A stretch of DNA of 5,601 nt from Pseudorhodoplanes sp. GTDB lineage: Bacteria > Pseudomonadota > Alphaproteobacteria > Rhizobiales > Xanthobacteraceae. The translations under genes and the position numbers were made by a program. The stretch's first letter is position 1. Each line of letters opens with the position of its first letter. This document shows, in pieces, positions 1-5,274 of the stretch. The notes beneath the pieces are model-generated. The model was not told the DNA's origin and did no database searches. It worked only from the letters and a program-made list of their open reading frames with translations. The DNA lies in contig WBUW01000227.1 in assembly GCA_008933495.1 (NCBI GenBank), forward strand, positions 1-5,601, in the 5' to 3' direction.

Positions 1-164
1 AACGCGGTGCCCTCGAGCAGCGGCGCGTCGAGCCGGCCGTCGCTGTTGGTGGTCGCGCCGCCGGCCAGGGTGCGCGCGCCGTCGAGCCGGTAGAGTTCGA
101 CGGCAACGCCCGCGGCCGGCCGGCCGGCCGCGGTGTCGAGGATGTGGGTGGTCAGACGGCCCAT
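1..164 (-). CDS. uraH: 5-hydroxyisourate hydrolase (transthyretin-like), N-terminal part, cut by left edge
   Basis: Only the first 54 codons are visible; the gene continues past the left edge. The start reads MGRLTTHILDTAAGRPAAGV, the signature N-terminus of HIUase/transthyretin-related proteins (LTTHxLDxxxGxPA). It is followed by a beta-strand pattern (VAVELYRLDG) and the conserved TNSDGRLDAPLL stretch at about residues 39-50. The family hydrolyses 5-hydroxyisourate, the product of urate oxidase, to OHCU in purine breakdown, and the bacterial enzyme is usually a small cytoplasmic or periplasmic homotetramer of about 110-120 residues. No signal peptide is seen here. The chosen ATG (162-164) gives the normal family N-terminus; a GTG four codons upstream (174-176) directly follows an in-frame stop and is less likely. 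There is no Shine-Dalgarno sequence; instead a 14-bp repeat reaches into the start. The gene is co-oriented with the quinone reductase 92 bp upstream. No other urate-pathway gene is visible, so partners such as the OHCU decarboxylase may lie beyond the left edge. Confidence 0.87.
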   Translation of the reverse strand, partial: MGRLTTHILDTAAGRPAAGVAVELYRLDGARTLAGGATTNSDGRLDAPLLEGTA

Positions 165-199
165 ATCAGACGGCACTTATCAGACAGAATTTATCAGAC
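144..199 (-). repeat. Four direct repeats with a 14-bp period over the uraH start
   Basis: Read on the minus strand, the octamer GTCTGATA occurs exactly three times, at 192-199, 178-185 and 164-171. A fourth partial copy (GTCTGACC) lies at 150-157. Every step is exactly 14 bp. The two central 14-bp units, GTCTGATAAGTGCC and GTCTGATATGGGCC, match at 12 of 14 positions. The third unit contains the uraH ATG and the fourth lies inside the coding region. The period is not a multiple of three, so this is not a protein repeat. It could be a tandem binding site for a regulator or a small duplication product. No function is known to me. Confidence 0.7.
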
Positions 200-256
200 C
201 GCACATGGGTTCGATGAATGCAAGTTTGCCGCCCGTTCGCCGTCCGTGCGCCCGCC

Positions 257-1234
257 TTAGGGGATCAGGATCGATGAGCCGGTGGTTTCGCGCGCCTCCA
301 GGTCCTGATGCGCCTTCGCGGCGTCCTTGAGCGCGTATTTCTGGTTGACCGGAATCTTGACGGCGCCGCTCCTGACCACATTGAACAGGTCGCCCGCGGT
401 CGCCACCAGGTCCTCGCGCCTGGCGACATAGGTGTTGAGCGTCGGCCGGGTCGCGAACAGCGATCCCTTGGTCTGCAGGATGTTGATGTTGAAAGCGTCG
501 ATCTGGCCGGAGGCGCTGCCGAAGCTGACAAACATGCCGAGCGGGCGAATGCAGTCGAGCGAGGCCGGGAACGTCGCCTTGCCGATGCCGTCATAGACCA
601 CGTCGCACAGCTTGCCGCCGGTGATCTCCTTGACGCGCGCCGCGAAATCCTCGTCGCGATAATAGATCACGTGATGGCAGCCGACCGCCCGGGCGAGCTC
701 GCCCTTGTCCCTGGAGCCGACGGTTCCGATCACGGTGGCGCCGAGATGGCTGGCCCATTGGCAGAGAATCTGCCCGACGCCGCCGGCCGCGGCATGCATC
801 AGGATGGTCGCGCCCTTGCCGACCTTGAAGGTCCGGTTGAGCAGATATTGCGCGGTCATGCCCTTGAGCATCATGCCGGCCGCCTGCTCGTAGGAAATCC
901 CCTCCGGCATTTTGACGGCGCGCGCGGCCGGCATCAGCCGCTCCTGCGCATAGGCGCCGAGCGCCACCACATAGGCGACGCGATCGCCGGCCTTGAAATC
1001 CTTCACGTCCGGACCGACCGCGACGACTTCGCCGGCGGCCTCGTTGCCGGCCACGAACGGCATCCCGACCGGCGAGGGATACATGCCCATGCGGAAATAG
1101 GTGTCGATGTAGTTGACGCCGATGGCGTGGTGCCTGACGCGAAGCTGTCCGGGCCCGGGCGCACCGACTTCGACGTCCTCGCAGGTGAGGACTTCCGGCC
1201 CGCCGTGCTTGTGTACCCGGATTGCCTTGACCAT
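257..1234 (-). CDS. qor: NADPH:quinone oxidoreductase, zinc-independent MDR family
   Basis: A 325-residue medium-chain dehydrogenase/reductase of the quinone oxidoreductase subgroup, the normal length for Qor. It transfers hydride or electrons from NADPH to quinones in the cytoplasm. The N-terminal GroES-like domain has NYIDTYFR (41-48) followed by GMYP, and a GNEAAGEV motif (63-70). The Rossmann domain carries HAAAGGVG (147-154), the Qor-type NADPH-binding loop, after LKGMTAQYLL (123-132). The cysteine/histidine zinc ligands of alcohol dehydrogenases are absent, as expected. A TTG at 1240 could extend the frame by two residues, but the ATG at 1234 is preferred because a GGGAG ribosome site lies 7 nt before it and would abut the TTG. 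The gene stands apart from the upstream operon by 137 bp and probably has its own promoter; uraH follows 92 bp downstream and could be co-transcribed. The exact substrate cannot be told from sequence. Confidence 0.92.
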   Translation of the reverse strand: MVKAIRVHKHGGPEVLTCEDVEVGAPGPGQLRVRHHAIGVNYIDTYFRMGMYPSPVGMPFVAGNEAAGEVVAVGPDVKDFKAGDRVAYVVALGAYAQERLMPAARAVKMPEGISYEQAAGMMLKGMTAQYLLNRTFKVGKGATILMHAAAGGVGQILCQWASHLGATVIGTVGSRDKGELARAVGCHHVIYYRDEDFAARVKEITGGKLCDVVYDGIGKATFPASLDCIRPLGMFVSFGSASGQIDAFNINILQTKGSLFATRPTLNTYVARREDLVATAGDLFNVVRSGAVKIPVNQKYALKDAAKAHQDLEARETTGSSILIP

Positions 1235-1241
1235 GTTCAAT

Positions 1242-1246
1242 CTCCC
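1242..1246 (-). promoter_or_regulatory. Ribosome binding site deciding the qor start
   Basis: GGGAG on the minus strand, 7 nt upstream of the ATG at 1234. It lies only one base from the alternative TTG at 1240, which argues against the TTG. Confidence 0.6.
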
Positions 1247-1341
1247 GTTCGATGGCGCGCACTGCGGGCGCGCTTCAATGGGCGGTTGGGCAGCGACCCG
1301 CCCCGGCGGAACGGGCGCGCCGCGCGCAAGGCCGCGCCGGG

Positions 1342-1369
1342 ATCATAGGGGGCAAGCCGAAAGACGCAA
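1342..1369 (-). promoter_or_regulatory. Candidate sigma-70-type promoter for the quinone reductase
   Basis: On the minus strand, TTGCGT (1364-1369) and TATGAT (1342-1347) are separated by 16 bp. The -10 matches the consensus at five of six positions and the -35 keeps the TTG. The site lies just after the stop codon of the short-chain dehydrogenase and about 108 bp before the qor ATG. Between the two is GC-rich sequence with partial hairpins but no clear T-run terminator. AT-containing hexamers are rare in this GC-rich gap, which gives the match some weight, but it is a visual match only. Confidence 0.4.
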
Positions 1370-1371
1370 GG

Positions 1372-2109
1372 TTAGCGCCCGCCGGCCACCCGCAGGATGG
1401 CGCCGGTTGTGTAGGACGAGGCGTCCGCGAGCAGGAACACGACCGCGCGGGCGACTTCATCGGCGGTGCCTGCCCGCTGCATGGCAACGAGCGGGGCGAC
1501 GCGCGCGAGCCGGCCGGGCGCGTGAATCTCGGTGTCGACCAGCCCGGGCGCCACGGCGTTGACGCGAATGCCGTCCTCGGCGAGTTCACGCGCGAGCCCA
1601 AGCGTCATGGAATCGATTGCGCCCTTGGAGGCGGCATACCAGACATATTCGCCGGGCGCGCCCAAAGTGGCGGCCGCCGACGACAGCAGTACCATCGCCC
1701 CGCCCGCGCCGCCATGCTTGGTCGAGATGCGCGCAATCGCCGCACGCACCGCATAGAACGCCCCCATCACGTTCAGCTCGACGACGTCGCGAAGCGTCTG
1801 TGTGGCGACCTGCTCGAAGCGCGAATTCTTTCCGGTGATGCCGCTGTTATAGACGAGATGGGTCAGCCGGCCGAGCTCGCGGTCGACCGTCTCGAACACC
1901 CGCTCGACCTCGCGCTCGACCGCCATGTCGCCCTGCACCGCGACCGCCCGTCCACCCGCCGCGCGGATCGCATTGACGACGGCCTCGGCCGCGCCGGCAT
2001 TGCTCCTGTAATTGACCGCGACCGCAAAACCGTCGGCCGCCGCCAGCCGCGCCACCGCCGCCCCGATGCCGCGGCTGCCGCCGGTCACCAGCAGGACGCG
2101 GCCGCTCAT
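1372..2109 (-). CDS. Short-chain dehydrogenase/reductase (classical SDR)
   Basis: A 245-residue cytoplasmic NAD(P)(H)-dependent oxidoreductase of the classical SDR superfamily, full length. Visible motifs are the cofactor loop TGGSRGIG (9-16), D61, a catalytic Asn (N113), catalytic serines S143/S144, and the active-site YAASK with Y158 and K162. The C-terminal part has RVNAVAPGLVDTEIH and ASSYTTGAILRVAGG, typical of the glucose-1-dehydrogenase or 3-oxoacyl-reductase-like group. The usual NNAG motif is YNSG here (87-90), which keeps one Asn and the Gly. An Arg (R35) after the second strand suggests NADPH preference, by inference. The start ATG overlaps the stop of the upstream TerC gene (ATGA, 2106-2109), with GGAG 5 nt before it (2115-2118), so translation is probably coupled. 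It is the last gene of the five-gene run. The substrate is unknown. Confidence 0.93.
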   Translation of the reverse strand: MSGRVLLVTGGSRGIGAAVARLAAADGFAVAVNYRSNAGAAEAVVNAIRAAGGRAVAVQGDMAVEREVERVFETVDRELGRLTHLVYNSGITGKNSRFEQVATQTLRDVVELNVMGAFYAVRAAIARISTKHGGAGGAMVLLSSAAATLGAPGEYVWYAASKGAIDSMTLGLARELAEDGIRVNAVAPGLVDTEIHAPGRLARVAPLVAMQRAGTADEVARAVVFLLADASSYTTGAILRVAGGR

Positions 2110-2843
2110 GAGCGCTCCATCTCGCGGCGGCGCCGGCGATTGCGGCTCGCGATCACGTTGAAGGCTTCGACCGCCGCGGCAAAGGCCATCGCGAAATAGA
2201 TGTAGCCGCGCGGGATGTGGAACTCAAAGCCGTCCGCCACCAGCGCCACGCCGATCAGCAGCAGGAACGACAGCGCCAGCATCTTGGTCGTGGGATGAGA
2301 GCGGATGAAGGCGGCGACCGGACCCGAGGCGCCATACATGACGATCACGGCGATCACCACGGCGGCAACCATGATTTCGATGTCCTGCGCCATGCCGATG
2401 GCGGTGATGATCGAGTCGAGCGAGAACACGAGGTCGATTGCGATCAGTTGCAGGACCACCCAGTAAAAGGCGTCCGCCGTCGTCAGCGGCCCGCGCCCGG
2501 CGTGGCGGGCCTCGACCTCGTCGTGAATCTCGCGCGTCGCCTTGACGATCAGGAACAGGCCGCCGGCGATCAGGATCAGATCGCGCCAGGAGACCGCGCG
2601 GCCGAGGATCGCAAACAGCGGCTCGGTCAGCCCCATGATCCAGGTCAGCAGCGCCAGCAGCACGATGCGGAAAATCAGCGCCAGCGACAGCCCGATCTGG
2701 CGGGCGCGGCGCGCGGCCCGGGCTTCGAGCCGCTGCACCAGCACCGAGATGAAGACCAGATTGTCGATGCCGAGAACGATTTCGAGCACCGTCAAGGTCA
2801 CCAGAGCCGCCCAGGCATTGGGGTCGGTCAGAAGCTCGAACAT
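2106..2843 (-). CDS. TerC-family integral membrane protein (putative metal exporter)
   Basis: A 245-residue polytopic membrane protein of the TerC family (TerC/Alx/YkoY relatives). The two hallmark acidic repeats are present: EIVLGIDN (21-28) in the first helix and DLVFSLDSI (137-145) in a central helix. They sit in pseudo-symmetric halves separated by a charged cytoplasmic loop (about 101-124). Other family features are HPTTKMLALSFLLLIG (183-198) and the final HIPRGYIYFAMAF (209-221), followed by an Arg-rich tail (234-244). About seven hydrophobic segments can be counted. Characterised relatives export Mn(II) or respond to alkaline pH or tellurite; the conserved Asp residues are thought to bind the ion. 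The start ATG has GGAG 6 nt upstream (2850-2853). The gene lies 19 nt after pcs and overlaps the following dehydrogenase by 4 nt. The TerC name reflects family history; tellurite resistance is not implied, and the true substrate is unproven. Confidence 0.93.
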   Translation of the reverse strand: MFELLTDPNAWAALVTLTVLEIVLGIDNLVFISVLVQRLEARAARRARQIGLSLALIFRIVLLALLTWIMGLTEPLFAILGRAVSWRDLILIAGGLFLIVKATREIHDEVEARHAGRGPLTTADAFYWVVLQLIAIDLVFSLDSIITAIGMAQDIEIMVAAVVIAVIVMYGASGPVAAFIRSHPTTKMLALSFLLLIGVALVADGFEFHIPRGYIYFAMAFAAAVEAFNVIASRNRRRRREMERS

Positions 2844-2862
2844 GCGGCACTCCGGCTGACGC

Positions 2863-3597
2863 TCAGCGGCGGGAAGGAATGATTCCGATCCCCAAAAGGT
2901 AAACTGCGGCGAGGCTCAACGCCAAGACAGCCGGCAGTCCCGGGTCGAGATTGCGGAACAGGGCATACAGCGCGAGCACGCCCCAAACCGCAACGACCGC
3001 CACGTTCAGCCCGAACAGGTGCTTGACGCGCAGGGGATGAATCGTCCGGTACGGCACGAACGTCAGCACCACGAGCGCGACAACGAGCATTGCCGCCGCC
3101 GCCGGCGGCAGCTTTGCGACGAACAGATGAAACGCCGCCGCGTTCCACAGGACCGGGAAGCCGGTGAAATAATTGTCAGCCGTCTTCATCTGGCGATCGG
3201 CGCAATAGATGGCGCCGGAGACGACGATGGCGACGGCAAGCGGCGCGCCGAGGCCGGCGGGCAGCACGCCGCTTGTCGCCAGCGCATAGGCGGGCACCAG
3301 CACATAGGTGGTGAAATCGACCATCAGGTCGAGCGCCTCGCCCGACCAGCGCGGCAGCGTGGCCGCGACATCGAGGCGGCGGGCAAGCGTGCCGTCGACG
3401 CCGTCGATCACAAGCGCAAGGCCGAGCCAGCCGAACATCGCGACCCAGTCCGCGCCGGCGGCGGCGGTCAAAGCCAGCAGCGCGCAGGCGGCGCCGAGGG
3501 CGGTGAAGACATGAACCGAAAAAGCGGCGACGCGCGCGGCCGCGCCCACCGCGATCCTGCCGCTTCTGCGACCCCCCGCCCCGCGCTTGCGTGCCAT
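2863..3597 (-). CDS. pcs: Phosphatidylcholine synthase
   Basis: A 244-residue integral membrane enzyme of the CDP-alcohol phosphatidyltransferase superfamily. It condenses CDP-diacylglycerol with choline to give phosphatidylcholine and CMP, a Mn(II)-dependent one-step route known from rhizobia and other host-associated or soil bacteria. The catalytic motif is D68-G69, A72-R73, G86, D90, D94. The spacer between AR and G is 12 residues, which is the Pcs form rather than the 8 of most family members. Also present are FSVHVFTALG (26-35), DRQMKTADNYFTGFPVLWN (134-152) and FVPYRTIHPLRV (179-190), all characteristic of Pcs. Roughly eight membrane segments can be drawn, with a basic N-terminus (residues 3-14). 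The start ATG follows the stop of the DUF1326 gene by 9 nt and has only a weak GGGG ribosome site, so it may rely on translational coupling. The Pmt methylation pathway is not in view. Confidence 0.94.
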   Translation of the reverse strand: MARKRGAGGRRSGRIAVGAAARVAAFSVHVFTALGAACALLALTAAAGADWVAMFGWLGLALVIDGVDGTLARRLDVAATLPRWSGEALDLMVDFTTYVLVPAYALATSGVLPAGLGAPLAVAIVVSGAIYCADRQMKTADNYFTGFPVLWNAAAFHLFVAKLPPAAAAMLVVALVVLTFVPYRTIHPLRVKHLFGLNVAVVAVWGVLALYALFRNLDPGLPAVLALSLAAVYLLGIGIIPSRR

Positions 3598-3606
3598 CGC
3601 GCCCCG

Positions 3607-4215
3607 TTACTGATTGCCCCAATCGATCTGGCAGATTTCCGCCGAGCGCCCGTTAAAGTTCCAGTTGCGGCCGAACGCGCGGAAGCGCGACTTGTCGGCG
3701 CGGGCCACCGTCACGTCGGGCGCGATCCAGTATTCGCTGTTGCGGATGATGACGTTGTCGCCGCGCGCCTTGCCGCGCACCGGCGTAATGACGCCGTCGA
3801 TGATCTTGTCCACGGTGATGAGCCGCGTCTCGCCGTCGCGGCGATAGTCGATCGGGACCTGGCGGACGCCGAGGAAGCTGCCGACCAGAATTGACAGCAG
3901 ATGGGTGGAGCCGCCGACCTTGCCGCTGAAAATGCGGGTCAGCGCCTTGACCGCATAGATCGAGGCTTTCTCGTCGACGAACAGCGCCGCGGTCCAGTTG
4001 CCGCGCGACATGAGGCCGGGGATTTCGATCATCAAAGCCGCCTTGACGCCGGCAAGGTCCACCGTGTCGAAGCGCCCCTGGTCGACGCGCAGGGCGGCCC
4101 AGGTCTGGCAATGGCCTTCGGTCGGCGGATGCTCGCCGAGCGAGAGCACGCACGGACAGAAGACCGTGCACGAACAGGACAGCGTGAACTCGCCCTTCAG
4201 CGACCATTGTTCCAT
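3607..4215 (-). CDS. DUF1326 domain protein, cysteine-rich
   Basis: A 202-residue protein of the uncharacterised DUF1326 family. It opens with WSLKGEF and then the family's cysteine cluster CSCTVFCPC (C14, C16, C20, C22), with a further GHC (C36) and one cysteine near the C-terminus (about 195). The rest reads as a soluble beta-rich domain with no membrane segment or signal peptide. The cysteine spacing suggests metal or redox chemistry, but no biochemical role is known to me. A TTG at 4236 would add seven residues, but the ATG at 4215 is preferred because a strong AAGGAG lies 9 nt before it and would fall inside the longer reading frame. It lies 42 nt downstream of a DUF2182 gene, a frequent partner, and 9 nt upstream of pcs. 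The family assignment is confident; the function is not. Confidence 0.9.
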   Translation of the reverse strand: MEQWSLKGEFTLSCSCTVFCPCVLSLGEHPPTEGHCQTWAALRVDQGRFDTVDLAGVKAALMIEIPGLMSRGNWTAALFVDEKASIYAVKALTRIFSGKVGGSTHLLSILVGSFLGVRQVPIDYRRDGETRLITVDKIIDGVITPVRGKARGDNVIIRNSEYWIAPDVTVARADKSRFRAFGRNWNFNGRSAEICQIDWGNQ

Positions 4216-4224
4216 GGCCTTATA

Positions 4225-4230
4225 CTCCTT
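4225..4230 (-). promoter_or_regulatory. Strong ribosome binding site deciding the DUF1326 start
   Basis: AAGGAG on the minus strand, 9 nt upstream of the ATG at 4215. It is the best Shine-Dalgarno match in the operon, suggesting this gene is well translated compared with its neighbours. It rules against the TTG at 4236. Confidence 0.7.
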
Positions 4231-4257
4231 ACGCAATGGCGGCGCAGACCAGACCGG

Positions 4258-5139
4258 TCAGCCCGCTCCGATTCCGATACCCGCGGCAAGACCCGCACCA
4301 AGACCCGTGCCGTGCAGGACGGCCAGCACCAGGCCCGCCGCGATCAGCACCGCGCCGACGGCATGACTGAAGCGCGGCGTCGCGGTCAGCTTTTCCACCG
4401 CCATCACGATCCCGAGCGCGGCCATCCACACCGCATTCATCAGGCCGGTGGCGAACATCAGCAGCATCATCGCCCAGCAGCAGCCCAGGCAATGCCCGCC
4501 CTGGCGCAGGCCGAGCGCAAAAACGCCGGACACAGTCGTGCGCCAGTTGGCGAAGAAAAACGGAAACGGCCGCTGGCAGACCCGCAGGCAGGCATGTTTC
4601 ACGGGCGAAAACTGGTAGAGGCCGGCCGCAACGAACAGCGCCGCCGCGCCATAGCCAGGCACGGTCGTCCCGGCGATGCCGGCAAGGCCGGCGCGCTGCA
4701 GCGCCGTCTGCACCGCCGCGACGGCGAACGAGACCGCGATCCAGACCGCGGCATAGCCGCCGGCCAGCACGACCGGCGAGACGACCGGTTCAGCCTTCGC
4801 GGACGCCGTGTCGGCGATTTCGGCATAGGTCAGGATCATCGGCGCGGCGCTCGGCAGCATCATGGCGAGCGCCATGGCGCTCCACATCGCGAACACGAGC
4901 ATAAATTGTGCAAACGCATGGTCCGGCGCGACAGCCGACGGCCGGCACAGCGCGCTCAGCCAGTCGAACGGACCGGCCGGCGACGAGACGCCGGCGAGCG
5001 CGCCGAGATAAAGCCAGCCCGCCCCGCTCAGCAGCGCGATGCACGCCATGGCGATCGCGCGCGGACGCCCGGCCACACCCGCAAGGCGTGCGGCGGCGAG
5101 GGGCAGATGCAGGAACGAACGGTCGGCGGTATGGGCCAC
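4258..5139 (-). CDS. DUF2182 integral membrane protein, predicted metal-binding
   Basis: A 293-residue polytopic membrane protein of the DUF2182 family, described in databases as a predicted metal-binding integral membrane protein. Motifs are MWSAMALAMMLPSAAPMI (85-102), GLYQFSPVKHACLRVCQRP (173-191, with C184 and C188), and GGHCLGCCWAMMLLMFATGL (214-233, with C217, C220, C221), followed by MN and an EKL at 249-251. About six to seven membrane segments are visible, ending in a Gly/Ala-rich hydrophobic tail. The cysteine and methionine clusters next to helices suggest binding of a soft metal such as copper, but this is inference. The start is a GTG at 5137-5139 with no clear ribosome site. No ATG, GTG or TTG lies further upstream in frame before the stop at 5293-5295. 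A downstream ATG at residue 31 is possible but would remove the basic N-terminal stretch. It is the first gene of the five-gene run. Confidence 0.9.
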   Translation of the reverse strand: MAHTADRSFLHLPLAAARLAGVAGRPRAIAMACIALLSGAGWLYLGALAGVSSPAGPFDWLSALCRPSAVAPDHAFAQFMLVFAMWSAMALAMMLPSAAPMILTYAEIADTASAKAEPVVSPVVLAGGYAAVWIAVSFAVAAVQTALQRAGLAGIAGTTVPGYGAAALFVAAGLYQFSPVKHACLRVCQRPFPFFFANWRTTVSGVFALGLRQGGHCLGCCWAMMLLMFATGLMNAVWMAALGIVMAVEKLTATPRFSHAVGAVLIAAGLVLAVLHGTGLGAGLAAGIGIGAG

Positions 5140-5192
5140 GGCGGGGTCCGGACAGGATGCGTGCGCAACGCTTAGCGCAAGAGCGGCGGGAA

Positions 5193-5216
5193 CGGAAATG
5201 GCGGACGCGGAAATGG
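5193..5216 (+). repeat. Direct repeat CGGAAATGG, 15-bp period
   Basis: CGGAAATGG occurs at 5193-5201 and again at 5208-5216. The second copy forms most of the left arm and loop of the adjacent inverted repeat. It could be two half-sites for a regulator in the divergent gap. Confidence 0.6.
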
Positions 5217-5223
5217 TTTCCGC
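5207..5223. promoter_or_regulatory. Perfect inverted repeat, candidate operator
   Basis: GCGGAAA-TGG-TTTCCGC is a perfect 7-bp inverted repeat with a 3-bp centre, placed in the middle of the divergent gap. There is no T-run after it, and no gene ends here on either strand, so a terminator is unlikely. A dyad binding site for a dimeric regulator of one or both neighbours is the simplest reading, unproven. Confidence 0.45.
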
Positions 5224-5274
5224 CGGCTCGCCAGCCCCGGGACCGCGCGCTAAGAAGGCGCGAAGGGCAGCGCG

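Larger units (their letters stand above)
5140..5274. promoter_or_regulatory. Divergent intergenic region carrying the operon and hydroxylase promoters
   Basis: This 135-bp gap separates the first gene of the minus-strand operon from the plus-strand hydroxylase, so promoters for both must lie here or overlap the flanking genes. I see no convincing -35/-10 pair on either strand. The gap does hold short repeats: GCGCAA at 5163-5168 and 5175-5180 (12-bp period), CGGAAATGG twice, and a perfect inverted repeat at 5207-5223. A plus-strand AAGGG at 5263-5267 is the likely ribosome site for the hydroxylase. Confidence 0.55.

Noticed and set aside
165..256. Terminator between the quinone reductase and uraH
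   Set aside because: I see no stem followed by a T-run in this gap, so read-through into uraH is possible.
1314..1338. GC-rich hairpin after the dehydrogenase as a terminator
   Set aside because: The stem is imperfect (about 6 bp with a long loop) and no T-run follows. GCGCG tracts of this kind arise by chance in this composition.
308..1348. A 346-codon open frame on the plus strand
   Set aside because: It is the antisense shadow of the quinone reductase, with biased composition and no recognisable motif.
1252..2199. A 315-codon open frame on the plus strand
   Set aside because: It is the antisense shadow of the short-chain dehydrogenase. Its Arg/Ala/Gly/Asp-rich product has no family features.
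3901..5175. A 424-codon open frame on the plus strand
   Set aside because: It is antisense to the well-supported DUF2182 and DUF1326 genes. Its product is a low-complexity run of Arg, His, Gln, Gly and Asp with no domain, as expected from an opposite-strand frame in GC-rich coding DNA.
5189..5220. Possible EcfG general-stress promoter (GGAAC near 5189-5193)
   Set aside because: No CGTT lies at the required spacing on the plus strand. On the minus strand a GGAAA/CGTT pair is about 22 bp apart, which is too far.
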